Notes: generated by a model not told the origin, from the sequence alone. 64,000 bases of DNA from Aurantimonas sp. 22II-16-19i (GCF_002088275.1 NZ_AQQS01000025.1:21498-85497); one strand, 5' to 3'; counted from the stretch's first letter, positions 36,210-45,766 are shown. Numbers and translations are program-made.

Positions 36210-39200
36210 TCATGCCACGGCGGGCACCGGGCTCGGCTCGATCGGATCCCTGGCCTTGCGCTCGGCGAGGCGCATGACGAGGACGAAGAAGACCGGCACG
36301 AACAGGACGGCGAGGACGGTGGCCGAGATCATGCCGCCGAAGAGGCCGGTGCCGAGCGCATTCTGCGTCTCCGAACTCGGGCCCCTGGCGATCACGAGCG
36401 GCACGATGCCGAGCGTGAAGGCGAGCGAGGTCATGACGATCGGGCGAAGGCGCAGGCGCGCCGCCTCGACCGCCGCCTCCGCCAGGCTCATGCCCTCGCC
36501 CCGCAGCTTGCGGGCGAACTCGACGATCAGGACCGCGTTCTTGGCCGACAGGCCGATCAGCGTGATGAGCCCGACCTTGAAGAACACGTCGTTCTCCAAC
36601 CCCCTCAGATGCACCGCAACCACGGCGCCGACGATGCCGAGCGGCACCACGAGCATGACCGAAAGCGGAATCGCCCAGCTTTCGTAGAGAGCCGCGAGAA
36701 CGAGGAAGACGACCACGAAGGAGGCCGCGAGGAGGATCGGCGCCTCGGCGCCCGACTGGCGCTCCTGAAAGGACTGGCCGACCCATTCCACGGCAAATCC
36801 TCCGGGAAGCGCGGCGGCGAGCCGCTCCATCTCGTTCATGGCATCACCGCTCGACACGCCGGACGCGGCATCGCCGGAGATGCTCAGCGAGGGATAGCCG
36901 TTGGTGCGGTTGAGTTGCAGCGGTCCGAGCGACCATTCGGGCGTCACCACCTCCGAGAGGGGCACCATGCCGCCCTTGTCGTTGCGCACGTGAAGCTTGA
37001 GGACGTCCTCGACCTGCATCCGGTCCTCCGCCCGCGCCTGCACGATGACCTCCTGGAGGCGGCCGGCGCGCGGGAAGTCGTTGACATAGGTCGAGCCCAT
37101 GGCCGCGCCGAGCGCGTCGGTGATGGCGGAGAAGGACAGGCCCAGCGCCCCGGCCTTCTGCCGGTCGATGTCGAGCTTCACCGTCGGGCCGCTCGGCAGG
37201 CCGCCGACGCGCACGTTCTGGAGGAGCGCGCTTTTGGCCGCGAGATCCACCAGCGTCTCGGACGCCGCCCGCAGCGCCGCCGCGTCGCGGCCCGCCCGGT
37301 CCACGAGGTGCAGGGCGAAGCCCGAGGTCGTGCCGAGCTCCTCGATGGCCGGCGGCTTCATCACGAGAACCTCGCCCTCGCTCACTTCCGCCATCGCCCG
37401 CGTTGCGGCCTCGACCTCGGCGTCCGTGCTGCCGGTCCGATCGCCGAAGTCTTTCAGGCTCGTGAAGGCCATGGCGGCGTTCGATCCCGAGCCGGAGAAG
37501 CCGAAGCCCATGATCGAGAGGTTGCCCGCGATGTCGGGGCGCGTCGCGACATGAGCGTCGTAACGCTCCACCAGCTTGCGCGTGCGTTCGGCCGTCGCGT
37601 CCGCCGGCAGGGTGAAGGAAGTCATGAAGGTGCCCTGATCCTCGTCGGGCACGAAGGCGGTCGGCAGCGTGCCGAAGCCGATCGCCAGCGCGCCGACGAT
37701 CGCGCCGTAGACCAGCATGACGCGGACGCCTCGCTTCACCAGCCAGCCGACCCACGTGACGTAGCGACCCGTCAGCCGATCGAAGCCCCGGTTGAACCAG
37801 GCGAAGAAGCCCCGGCGCTTGTGATGGGCCGTGACCGGCTTCAGGATCGTGGCGCAGAGCGCGGGCGTCAGGCTGAGGGCCAGAAAGGCCGAGAACAGGA
37901 TCGACACCGCGAGCGAGACCGTGAACTGCCGGTAGATCGCCCCGACCGAGCCGGTCGCAAGGCCCATGGGCAGGAAGACCGCCGTCAGGACAAGGGTGAT
38001 ACCGACCACTGCGCCGGTGATCTCGCGCATGGCACGGCGCGTCGCCTCGCGCGGTGAGAGGCCCTCTCTCGCCATCAGGCGCTCGACATTCTCCACCACG
38101 ACGATCGCGTCGTCCACGATGATGCCGATCGCCAGCACCATGCCGAACATGGTGAGCACGTTGACCGAGTATCCGATCGCCCAGATCACCGCGAGAGTGC
38201 CGAGGAGCGCGATCGGCGCGACGATCGCCGGGATCAGCGTGTAGCGCACCTTCTGGAGGAACAGGAGCATGATCAGGAACACCAGCGCCATCGCCTCGCC
38301 GAGCGTCTGGACGACCTTGGCAATCGAGAGCTTCACGAAGGGGGCGGTATCGTAGGAGATGGCATAGGAGATGCCCTCCGGCATCGAGGGAGCGAGTTCG
38401 GCGAGGCGGACGCGCACGCCCTCCGAGGTGCTGACGGCGTTGGCGCCGGGCGAAAGCTGGATGGCGGCGGCCGTCGCGGGCTTGCCGTCGTCGAAGATCG
38501 AGAAGCCCATGGTCTGCGGACCGACCTCGACCGTCGCCACGTCGCCGAGCGTCAGCTTCGAGCCGTCCGGGTCGGAGCGCAGAACGATGGCGGAGAATTC
38601 CTCGGGCGTCTCCAACTGGCCGCTGAGGGTCAGCGGCACGCTGACCGCCTGGCCGGGAACGGTCGGCGCCTCGCCGAGCCGCCCCGGCGCCACCTGGACG
38701 TTCTGCGTCTGGATCGCCTGGACGATCTCGGCCATCGAGACCGCATAGGACACGAGGCGGGCGGGGTCGACCCAGACGCGCATCGCTGCCTCCGAACCGA
38801 AGGACTGGACTCGGCCGACGCCCGCCACCCGCTTCAGCTCGGGCGACAGGCCCCGCGCGAGATAGTCCTCGAGCGCCAGCGTGGCCACCTTGCCGCCCTC
38901 GGAGCGCAGCGTCACGATCATCAGGAAGCCGGACGAGGCGGCCTCGACCGAGAGGCCGGCGCGGCGCACGGGCTCGGGCAGCCGCGGCTCGACGGCCTTC
39001 AGGCGGTTCTGCACGTCGATCTGGGCCATCTCCGGATCGGTGCCGGGCTTGAAGGTCACGGTGATGCTGGCATTGCCCGATGCGTCCGCCGAAGACTCGA
39101 AGTAGAGGAGGTTCTTGACCGCCGTCAGTTCGCGCTCGATCGGCGCGACCACGCTGTCGGCGACGGTCTGCGGGCCGGCGCCGGTATAGGTCGCATTGAT

Positions 39201-39332
39201 GCTGATGCTCGGCGGCGCGATCACCGGAAAACGCGAGACGGGAAGCTGCGGGATCGCGGCAAGACCCGCCAGTGTGATGAAGATCGCGACGACCCAGGCG
39301 AAGACCGGCCGGTCGATGAAGAATTGCGGCAT
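36210..39332 (-). CDS. RND (HAE1-type) multidrug efflux pump inner-membrane transporter
   Basis: Proton-driven exporter of the AcrB/MexB/AdeB class, 1040 residues, the family length. It begins MPQFFIDRPVFAWVVAIFITL. Pore and porter domains include PPSISINATYTGAG, and the proton-relay aspartates lie in TM4 in GIIVDDAIVVVENVERLM. The second half repeats the architecture with LVVPLGIVGAVVAVHLRG and GLSAKNAVLIVEFARKL. The adaptor gene lies 10 bases upstream on the same strand; no outer-membrane channel gene is next to it, so a TolC-like protein from elsewhere is probably used. Antibiotics, bile salts or solvents are typical substrates. Confidence 0.95.
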   Translation of the reverse strand: MPQFFIDRPVFAWVVAIFITLAGLAAIPQLPVSRFPVIAPPSISINATYTGAGPQTVADSVVAPIERELTAVKNLLYFESSADASGNASITVTFKPGTDPEMAQIDVQNRLKAVEPRLPEPVRRAGLSVEAASSGFLMIVTLRSEGGKVATLALEDYLARGLSPELKRVAGVGRVQSFGSEAAMRVWVDPARLVSYAVSMAEIVQAIQTQNVQVAPGRLGEAPTVPGQAVSVPLTLSGQLETPEEFSAIVLRSDPDGSKLTLGDVATVEVGPQTMGFSIFDDGKPATAAAIQLSPGANAVSTSEGVRVRLAELAPSMPEGISYAISYDTAPFVKLSIAKVVQTLGEAMALVFLIMLLFLQKVRYTLIPAIVAPIALLGTLAVIWAIGYSVNVLTMFGMVLAIGIIVDDAIVVVENVERLMAREGLSPREATRRAMREITGAVVGITLVLTAVFLPMGLATGSVGAIYRQFTVSLAVSILFSAFLALSLTPALCATILKPVTAHHKRRGFFAWFNRGFDRLTGRYVTWVGWLVKRGVRVMLVYGAIVGALAIGFGTLPTAFVPDEDQGTFMTSFTLPADATAERTRKLVERYDAHVATRPDIAGNLSIMGFGFSGSGSNAAMAFTSLKDFGDRTGSTDAEVEAATRAMAEVSEGEVLVMKPPAIEELGTTSGFALHLVDRAGRDAAALRAASETLVDLAAKSALLQNVRVGGLPSGPTVKLDIDRQKAGALGLSFSAITDALGAAMGSTYVNDFPRAGRLQEVIVQARAEDRMQVEDVLKLHVRNDKGGMVPLSEVVTPEWSLGPLQLNRTNGYPSLSISGDAASGVSSGDAMNEMERLAAALPGGFAVEWVGQSFQERQSGAEAPILLAASFVVVFLVLAALYESWAIPLSVMLVVPLGIVGAVVAVHLRGLENDVFFKVGLITLIGLSAKNAVLIVEFARKLRGEGMSLAEAAVEAARLRLRPIVMTSLAFTLGIVPLVIARGPSSETQNALGTGLFGGMISATVLAVLFVPVFFVLVMRLAERKARDPIEPSPVPAVA

Positions 39333-39342
39333 GGGAGAGCTT

Positions 39343-40509
39343 TCAGCCTTCGGTCGGGGATGCGGCTTGCCGGTAGGGATCGGGGGCGAGCGGACGGCCC
39401 GGCTGGGCGCGATCCTGCCCCTCGACGAGGACGGTCTCCCCGGCAGAAAGACCGGACAGGATCACGTATTGCCGCTCGACCAGGGGACCGAGCTCGACCG
39501 CCCGGCGGGTAGCGGTGTTGTCGGGCGCCAGGATCGTCAGTTGCGGCTTGCCCGAGGCGTCCCGCTGAACCGCCTGCTGCGGCACAGTGAGCGCTGCGGG
39601 ATAGACGGCGCTCGGCACCTTGGCGCGCAGATACATGCCGGGCAAAAGCTGGCGATAGGGATTGGGCACTTCGACCCTGAGGCCGATGCTTCCGGTGCCC
39701 GGATCGACCGTGCTTTCGGAGAACAGGACCTTGCCGGGAAACTCGTAGGGTTTGCCCGCGATCGTCAGGATGTCGACGGCCAGCGTGCCGGCCTCCTCGC
39801 TGCGCCCGCTCGCCACCATGTCCTCCAGAGCCTCGCGGCGGATCGAGGGCTGGCGCACGTCCAGATAGACGCGGTCGAGCTGCTGGACGACGGCAAGCGC
39901 CGTCGCGCCGCCGACCGAGGCGAGGCCACCCTCGGTGGTGAGAGCCTGGCCGATCCGCCCGGCGACCGGGCTTCGAACGGTGGCGTGCGCGAGCTCCAGC
40001 CTGCGGCGCGTCAGGTTGGCCGTCGCCTCGGCGACGCTCGCCTTGGCCTGGGCGAGCGCGCCCGTGGCGTCGCCCAGCGCGGCGGCGCTCGCCGTGCGCG
40101 CGGCCGACAGCGCCTGGACACGCTCGTATTTGAGGTTCGCGTTGAGAAGGTCGGCCTCCGCCCGCGCGAGAACGGCGCTCGCCGCTTCGACGTCGGCGGC
40201 GAGCGGGGCGGGGTCGATCTGGAACAGCGGCTGGTCGGCCGTCACCTCGGAGCCTTCGGTGAACAGCACCTTCTGGACGATGCCGGTGACCTGCGGGCGG
40301 ATCTCGGCCGTGCGCAGCGCCGCGACGCGGCCAGGCAACTCATCGGTGACCACCAGGCGCCGCGGCTCGACCGTGACCACGGCGACGTGCGGAGGATCGG
40401 CGGAAAGGTCCGCCGGCGCCCCGCCGGTCTCCTCCTTCGTGCAGGCCCCGAGCAGCATCGCGGCGGCGCCGAGAAGGACAGGGAGCGGCAGGCGGCGCAG
40501 GATCGACAT
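39343..40509 (-). CDS. RND efflux periplasmic adaptor (membrane fusion lipoprotein)
   Basis: AcrA/AdeA-like adaptor linking the pump to an outer-membrane channel, 388 residues. The N-terminus has a lipoprotein signal with lipobox LLGAC (cysteine about residue 23), so it should be anchored in the inner membrane. ELPGRVAALRTAEIRPQVTGIVQKV is the first lipoyl half, an alpha-hairpin rich in alanine (residues about 100-165) follows, then RSPVAGRIG and the beta-barrel domain. ATG at 40509 is chosen because it opens the signal. It is divergent from the response-regulator gene. Confidence 0.94.
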   Translation of the reverse strand: MSILRRLPLPVLLGAAAMLLGACTKEETGGAPADLSADPPHVAVVTVEPRRLVVTDELPGRVAALRTAEIRPQVTGIVQKVLFTEGSEVTADQPLFQIDPAPLAADVEAASAVLARAEADLLNANLKYERVQALSAARTASAAALGDATGALAQAKASVAEATANLTRRRLELAHATVRSPVAGRIGQALTTEGGLASVGGATALAVVQQLDRVYLDVRQPSIRREALEDMVASGRSEEAGTLAVDILTIAGKPYEFPGKVLFSESTVDPGTGSIGLRVEVPNPYRQLLPGMYLRAKVPSAVYPAALTVPQQAVQRDASGKPQLTILAPDNTATRRAVELGPLVERQYVILSGLSAGETVLVEGQDRAQPGRPLAPDPYRQAASPTEG

Positions 40510-40678
40510 CGCGGGGGTTCCATGGCAACGGTCTCGCCGCGTCGGTGCGACGCCGCTCCTATTCGCCCGCAGCATTGGCGTCGTGTGGAGGAAATGTTGC
40601 GCGTTCGTGGAGGACGCATCGGGGCGCTCGACGGGCTCCGTGCCGGATGGCATCCAAGGGCCGAGGAGAACGCCCGCC
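40510..40678. promoter_or_regulatory. Divergent promoter region between RND pump operon and two-component system
   Basis: A 169-base spacer separates the pump operon (leftward) from the response-regulator/kinase operon (rightward). This layout, as in adeABC-adeRS, predicts that the regulator binds here to control the pump. No clear direct repeat for the regulator could be identified by eye. Confidence 0.5.
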
Positions 40679-41350
40679 ATGACAGCCCTTGTCCTGATCG
40701 CCGAAGACGACGACGAGATCTGCGCCATTCTCGACGCCTATCTCGTGCGCGAGGGCTTCCGCACGGTCAAGGCACGGGACGGTCGCACCGCGCTCGACCT
40801 CCACCTCGCGCTGAAGCCCGACCTCGTGCTTCTCGACGTCACCATGCCGCGCCTCGATGGATGGGAGGTGCTGGCCGAACTGCGCCGCCGGGGCTCGACG
40901 CCCGCCATCATGATCACCGCGCTCGACAAGGACATCGACCGCCTGCAGGGACTGCGGATCGGGGCGGACGACTACGTGGTGAAACCGTTCAACCCGATCG
41001 AGGTCGTGGCGCGGGCGAAGGCGGTGCTGCGCCGTTCGGGCTTGGCGAGCGCGGCGGGCGTGTTGCGGGTCGGGGAACTCTCGATCGATCTCGACGCCTA
41101 CCAGGCGAGCCTCGGCGATGCGCCCCTCGCGCTGACGCTGACCGAGTTCCGCATTCTCGCCCACATGGCGCGCAGCCCGACGAAGGTGTTCACCCGGAGC
41201 GAGCTGGTGGACGCCTGCCTGCCGGGCTCGGACGCGCTCGACCGCACGGTGGACAGCCATCTCAGCAAGCTGCGCAAGAAGCTGGAGCAAGCGGGCGCCG
41301 CCGGCCTCCTGCCGGGCGTGCGCGGCGTCGGCTACCGGCTGACGGCGTGA
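40679..41350 (+). CDS. OmpR family response regulator
   Basis: Two-component DNA-binding regulator, 223 residues. The receiver domain (about 1-120) has the acidic pair EDDDE, phospho-acceptor in LVLLDVTMPRLDGWEV (aspartate about residue 53) and the KPFNP loop lysine. The C-terminal winged helix (about 130-223) has LTLTEFRILAHMARSPTKVFTRSEL and VDSHLSKLRKKLE. It is followed four bases later by its kinase and is divergent from the RND pump. It resembles BaeR/AdeR-type efflux regulators. Confidence 0.94.
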   Translation: MTALVLIAEDDDEICAILDAYLVREGFRTVKARDGRTALDLHLALKPDLVLLDVTMPRLDGWEVLAELRRRGSTPAIMITALDKDIDRLQGLRIGADDYVVKPFNPIEVVARAKAVLRRSGLASAAGVLRVGELSIDLDAYQASLGDAPLALTLTEFRILAHMARSPTKVFTRSELVDACLPGSDALDRTVDSHLSKLRKKLEQAGAAGLLPGVRGVGYRLTA

Positions 41351-41354
41351 CCGC

Positions 41355-42437
41355 ATGAGGTTGCGCGACGGCCTCAGCCGCCAGATCCTCCTCGCCATGT
41401 CCGCCATCACCGTGGCGGTCGGGCTTCTCGTCTTCTTCGGCACCTATCTCGCCTACATGGCGATCATCGCCCTCTATCCGCTGCCCGAGACGGCCGAGGA
41501 GGGGCTCACCGGGATCGACCTCGCCGTTCTCGGCGCGCTGATCCTGGTCGCGTTGCCGCTCGCCGCCGCGGTCGCGCTGCGCCTCGCCCGCCGCATTCTG
41601 GAGCCCCTCGAAACGCTGGCCGAGAGTGCCCGACGCATCGCCGACGGCGACCTGTCGGCCCGGGTTCCGCCCGGCGATCGCTCGCTGGGGGAGACCTCCG
41701 AACTGATCGACGACTTCAACACCATGGCACAGCGTCTCCAGGACATGGCCGCCGACATGGCGCGCTGGAACGCCACGATCGCACACGAGCTGCGCACCCC
41801 GCTCACCATCCTGAAAGGCCGTCTCCAGGGCATGATCGACGGCGTCTTCGAGCCGGACGAGCGCTTGCTTCGTGCGCTGGTCCTTCAGGTGGACAGCCTG
41901 GCGCGGCTGGTCGAAGAGCTGCGGACCGTCACGCTTGCCGACAGCGGACATCTCGACCTGCGGATCGCGCCCGTCCGTCTGGCAGAGGAGGTCGCCCAGA
42001 TGGCCGAACTCCTCGCTCCCGATCTGAAAGCCGACGGCTTCACCCTCGTTCTCGACCTTGCCGACGTGACCGTCGACCTCGACGCGACGCGGATCCGTCA
42101 GGCCCTTCTGGCGCTCGTCAGCAATGCGCGGCGCCATGCGCTTCGCGGCGCGATCACGATCTCGCTGAGGCGGCATGGCGGCGAAGCGGTGCTCGGCGTC
42201 GCCGACGAGGGGCCGGGTCTGCCGCCGGACATGGCATCCCGCATGTTCGAACCGTTCATGCGCGGCGACCCGGCCCGGTCGCGGGAACCCGGTGGCAGCG
42301 GGCTCGGCCTGTCGGTCGTGCGGGCGATCGTCGAGGCGCACGGCGGATGCGTGCGCTACCGTCCGTCGCCGAGCGGCGGCGCCCTGTTCGAGATGGTGTT
42401 CGTCCGGGAGGGTCGCGGGGCACAGGTCACGGCATAG
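41355..42437 (+). CDS. Sensor histidine kinase
   Basis: Membrane-bound sensor kinase, 360 residues. Two transmembrane helices (about 12-38 and 50-75) flank a very short periplasmic loop, so it may sense the membrane itself. A HAMP domain (RRILEPLETLAESARRIADG) follows, then the H-box IAHELRTPLTIL with the phosphorylated histidine, N-box LLALVSNARRHA, G1 VADEGPGLPP and G2 GGSGLGLSVVRAIVEAHGG. All catalytic boxes are intact. It should phosphorylate the adjacent response regulator and so control the divergent pump (BaeS/AdeS-like). Confidence 0.94.
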   Translation: MRLRDGLSRQILLAMSAITVAVGLLVFFGTYLAYMAIIALYPLPETAEEGLTGIDLAVLGALILVALPLAAAVALRLARRILEPLETLAESARRIADGDLSARVPPGDRSLGETSELIDDFNTMAQRLQDMAADMARWNATIAHELRTPLTILKGRLQGMIDGVFEPDERLLRALVLQVDSLARLVEELRTVTLADSGHLDLRIAPVRLAEEVAQMAELLAPDLKADGFTLVLDLADVTVDLDATRIRQALLALVSNARRHALRGAITISLRRHGGEAVLGVADEGPGLPPDMASRMFEPFMRGDPARSREPGGSGLGLSVVRAIVEAHGGCVRYRPSPSGGALFEMVFVREGRGAQVTA

Positions 42438-42452
42438 GCATCAGCAAGACGA

Positions 42453-42593
42453 TCAGCTTCCGGCTGTGCCGTCCGTGGGCGTCACGAGGGCGGCAATGTC
42501 CGCGAACATGTCGCGCCATTCGGCCTCGTCGATGTCCATGAGGCCGAAAAAGCGCAGCATGTAGGCACCTTCGGTGGCCCGTGCCGATTCCAT
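42453..42593 (-). CDS. Possible 46-residue ORF or regulator remnant
   Basis: A minus-strand frame from ATG 42593 to TGA 42453 encodes 46 residues (YMLRFFGLMDIDEAEWRDMF in the middle). Most codons end in G or C, as in real genes here, and it fills the gap before the divergent MFS gene, where a TetR or MarR regulator would be expected. It may be the surviving C-terminal end of such a regulator. No family could be recognised and no good ribosome site is seen. Confidence 0.25.
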   Translation of the reverse strand: MESARATEGAYMLRFFGLMDIDEAEWRDMFADIAALVTPTDGTAGS

Positions 42594-42611
42594 GAATTGA
42601 AGGCCTTCGTC

Positions 42612-44141
42612 ATGACCACGACCCCCACCAGGAACCGCTGGCTGGTGCTGGCGATCCTGTCCAGCGCCCTGCTCCTCATCACCATCGACGTCACCGTCCT
42701 CTGCGTGGCCCTGCCGCGACTGACGGCAGCGCTGTCTGCCTCGGCCTCTCAGAAGCTCTGGATCGTCAACGCCTATCCACTGGTCATGGCGGGCCTCCTG
42801 CCCGGTCTCGGCACTCTCGGGGACCGACTTGGCCACAAGCGCCTGTTCCTGACGGGCCTCGCCGTTTTCGGCGTGGCCTCGCTCCTTGCGGCTTTCGCCC
42901 CGAGCCCGGCCATGCTGATCGCGGCCCGCGTGCTCCTCGCCGTGGGCGCCGCGGCGATGATGCCGGCAACCCTTTCGATCATCCGGCTGACCTTCGAGGA
43001 CGAGGGGGAGCGATCCTTCGCCATCGGCGTCTGGGCTGCCGTCGCCTCCGGCGGTGCGGCGCTCGGTCCGGTCTTCGGCGGCCTGATTCTGGAACACTTC
43101 TGGTGGGGCGCGGTCTTCCTCATCAACGTGCCGGTCGTCGTGCTCGCGCTGGGGCTGGCAGCATGGCTGATGCCGAGCCGCCCGGGCCAGGCCGCGCGCC
43201 CGTGGGACCTCGTCGGATCGGTGCAGGTGCTGATCGGTCTCGTGGCGCTCGCCTATGCGGTGAAGGAGGTCGCCAAGCGCGACGCGTCCTTGAGCCATGC
43301 AGCCCTGACGCTCGCGATCGGGCTCGCCGCTTTCGTCCTCTTCAAGCGGCGCCAGGATCACCTGACGCACAAGCTGATCGACTTCTCGCTGTTCCGGGAT
43401 CATGGCTTCTCGGCGGGCGTCACCGCCGCGCTCGTCTCGATGCTGTCGCTGATCGGCTTCGAGCTCGTCCTGTCCCTGCGCCTTCAGGTCGTCCTAGGCC
43501 TGATGCCGCTAGAGGCGGGTCTCTTCATCCTGCCCATCCCGCTTGCGGCCCTCGTGACGGGGCCGATCGCTGGCGCCCTGGCGCCTCGGCTCGGGGCGAT
43601 GAACCTCCTCTGGGGCGGTCTGTTCCTGGCCGGCGTCGGCCTCGCCCTGTCGGGGCTCAGCTACGACGCGCCCCTCCTATGGCAGATTCCCGGCTTCGCC
43701 CTCCTTGGATCCGGCCTCGGCGCCACGATGACTGCCGCCTCCGGGGTCATCATGGCGAGCGCCCCGGCCGACCGGGCGGGCATGGCCGCCTCGATCGAGG
43801 AGGTGTCCTTCGAGCTCGGCGGCGCGATCGGCATCGCGATCCTGGGGAGCGTACTGACGGCCGTCTACGGCGCGTCGCTCGCGGTCCCCGCCGGATCGAG
43901 TGTTCCGCTCACGATCCTCGACAGCCTCGACGAGGCGCTGGCAGCAGCTGCGACCCTGCCGGAAGCCGAGGCCGACGCGCTGCGTGAGGCCGCCTTCGCC
44001 GCGTTCGACCAGGCCGTCATCGCCGTCATCGCCTTGGCCGCCGCCCTGACACTGGCGACCGCACTCGCGATCTGGATCGTGGGAAGGCGGGGCAGGATGC
44101 GCGCGCGGTCTTTGCAAGGATATTACGTGGGTAAGATTTGA
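42612..44141 (+). CDS. MFS drug/solute exporter, EmrB/QacA-type (14 TM)
   Basis: Major facilitator of the DHA2 class, 509 residues with about 14 hydrophobic segments. It shows VNAYPLVMAGLLPGLGTLGDRLGHKRLFLTG (motif A with GDRLGHKR) and ALGPVFGGLILEHFWWGAVFLINVP (motif C region). ATG 42612 is used; a TTG at 42597 would add five residues. It probably exports antiseptics or other cationic or hydrophobic compounds by proton exchange. No adaptor (EmrA-like) gene is attached. Confidence 0.93.
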   Translation: MTTTPTRNRWLVLAILSSALLLITIDVTVLCVALPRLTAALSASASQKLWIVNAYPLVMAGLLPGLGTLGDRLGHKRLFLTGLAVFGVASLLAAFAPSPAMLIAARVLLAVGAAAMMPATLSIIRLTFEDEGERSFAIGVWAAVASGGAALGPVFGGLILEHFWWGAVFLINVPVVVLALGLAAWLMPSRPGQAARPWDLVGSVQVLIGLVALAYAVKEVAKRDASLSHAALTLAIGLAAFVLFKRRQDHLTHKLIDFSLFRDHGFSAGVTAALVSMLSLIGFELVLSLRLQVVLGLMPLEAGLFILPIPLAALVTGPIAGALAPRLGAMNLLWGGLFLAGVGLALSGLSYDAPLLWQIPGFALLGSGLGATMTAASGVIMASAPADRAGMAASIEEVSFELGGAIGIAILGSVLTAVYGASLAVPAGSSVPLTILDSLDEALAAAATLPEAEADALREAAFAAFDQAVIAVIALAAALTLATALAIWIVGRRGRMRARSLQGYYVGKI

Positions 44142-44336
44142 TCTTCCGGAAGGACGGCCTCCGCGGTGCTCAGGACGCAGAGGATGGCCAAGGGTCCGAC
44201 CACCTCGGGGGGTGTCTCCGCGCCTGTCGGGAGCGGTCCGCCGCCGGAAAGCCAGAGGTCTTCGAGGACCCATGCAGCCGCATCCCGGTTGCCTCAGGAC
44301 CGGCACGTCCCATGAAGCGTCCTGCCGGGCCCGGCG

Positions 44337-44468
44337 TCACCGCAGCCAGAACGGTTCGTCGAAGCGCGAGATATCGTGGTGTTTCTGCTGGTAGATCACG
44401 AGGTTGGAGAACAGCACTGCGAAGACACCGACGACGATGCAGAGGATGAAGAAATTTCGGACGATCAT
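44337..44468 (-). CDS. 43-residue single-pass membrane protein
   Basis: A short frame from ATG 44468 to 44337 encodes MIVRNFFILCIVVGVFAVLF followed by a polar tail (SNLVIYQQKHHDISRFDEPFWLR in two parts: helix end, then QQKHHDISRFDEPFWLR). One helix, positive-inside N-terminus, probably an inner-membrane peptide. A perfect AGGAGG stands eight bases before the ATG, one of the best ribosome sites in the window, which argues strongly that it is expressed. Function unknown; no family recognised. It lies alone between the MFS and methyltransferase genes. Confidence 0.75.
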   Translation of the reverse strand: MIVRNFFILCIVVGVFAVLFSNLVIYQQKHHDISRFDEPFWLR

Positions 44469-44953
44469 GAGCGGCCTCCTGTTTCGCAGGTGCCTACTGC
44501 GCAAAGGTCGCCGCAGTGCCCAGGATCGGTGGAGGTTGCGTGAAGAGTTTCCGCCCATCGACGGCGTCAAGGGTTCATGGGGAATCCGAGCAAACCGCGT
44601 CGACCACTGGCCACAGCCCGAAACACCGCCCCGATGGTCGCCGCACGGGTCTTCGAGCTTTCGCTCTTCTTGCGGATTGTCGACGTTCGGGTTGTGCGGA
44701 TTGCCGCTGAACGGTCGGCCAGGGGAAGGGTTTCGGATGCCGGCGTCGGTCGTCGCCGTGATCGCGGTCGACTGTCATCCGTCAGTTGATGTTGCACGGT
44801 CTCAGCATGGCGCGGGCCCCGGATCGCGCTCAGCGCAACGAGCGTATCTCTGCCTTGGAGTGGTACCCTGCCCGTCCGCCTCTGGCGGCGAGGGTCGTAA
44901 AGCTTGCCAATGGTCGACCGAAGTGGCGCCTTCCGCACGCCACCGTGTTGAAT
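44469..44953. other. Intergenic region between small membrane protein and methyltransferase
   Basis: About 485 bases containing no supportable gene on either strand. Open frames exist, but their composition is irregular and they lack ribosome sites. No repeat or RNA gene was recognised. Confidence 0.4.
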
Positions 44954-45766
44954 TCACGGCGCGACCTTCACCGCCCTGATCGCGTAGCGGTGCTGTATCT
45001 GCCTTGCCAGCCCTTTTGCAAACGGCATGTTTCGCGCCTGCGCGCGGTGGATGTCTCCCAGACGCGTGTCAATGCGGATGTCGACGAACCCCGTCTGCGC
45101 CAGCATGGCCGCGATGCTGTCCGCCCTCGCCCCGTCGTGGAAGTAAACACGGGACAGAATGCTCCGGTGCCATTCGGAAAGTTCAGGCACAAGGGAGGGC
45201 GCAGAAGCGCCGGACGCAGCCCAGCGCCGCGCGAGGGTTTCAATGCGGGCAATGACACGCTCCGCGAAACTGAGGCGGACGAAATCGCCGTCCACGATGA
45301 GCAGGCTGCCGCCGGGTCGAATGACACGCAGCCACTCGCGAAAACAGGCCGCGGGGTCGACCAGCGTCCACACAAGGTGCCGGCAGACGAGAACGTCGAA
45401 GCTGGAATCGGCTTCCAGAATGCGCTCGGCGTCTCCCAGACGAAAATCGATCCGGCGGCCGCGGGCGGCAGCCTTCGCCTTGGCGCGGGCGAGCATCGCT
45501 TCGGACCAGTCCAGCCCCGTCACGCGGAAACCGAGATCGTCGAGAAGGTGGGACATCACGCCAGTGCCCGAGGCGAGATCGAGCGCGGTCCGCTCCCCGG
45601 CCGGTCCGAGATGGCGCGTCAGAAGTGCGTGCCAGGCGCGACGCTCGGCTTCGGAAAAAATCTCGTGTCCGGGAAACTCGTCGAAGGTTGCTGCACGTTC
45701 GGACCAGAACGCCTGGATCTCATCTCGAAGGCCGTAATTGCTCCGCCTCGCCGCACCGTCCGTCAT
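44954..45766 (-). CDS. Class I SAM-dependent methyltransferase
   Basis: Cytoplasmic methyltransferase, 270 residues from ATG 45766. The S-adenosylmethionine site is in ALDLASGTGVMSHLLDD (motif I, about residues 62-78), with VTGLDWSEAMLARAKAKA next and the post-II region FDVLVCRHLVWTLVDPAACF. Methyltransf_11/UbiE-like. It is divergent from the iron-type ABC importer operon across 95 bases, an arrangement suggesting a shared metal-responsive promoter and perhaps a role in making or modifying a chelator. The acceptor molecule is unknown. Confidence 0.9.
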   Translation of the reverse strand: MTDGAARRSNYGLRDEIQAFWSERAATFDEFPGHEIFSEAERRAWHALLTRHLGPAGERTALDLASGTGVMSHLLDDLGFRVTGLDWSEAMLARAKAKAAARGRRIDFRLGDAERILEADSSFDVLVCRHLVWTLVDPAACFREWLRVIRPGGSLLIVDGDFVRLSFAERVIARIETLARRWAASGASAPSLVPELSEWHRSILSRVYFHDGARADSIAAMLAQTGFVDIRIDTRLGDIHRAQARNMPFAKGLARQIQHRYAIRAVKVAP

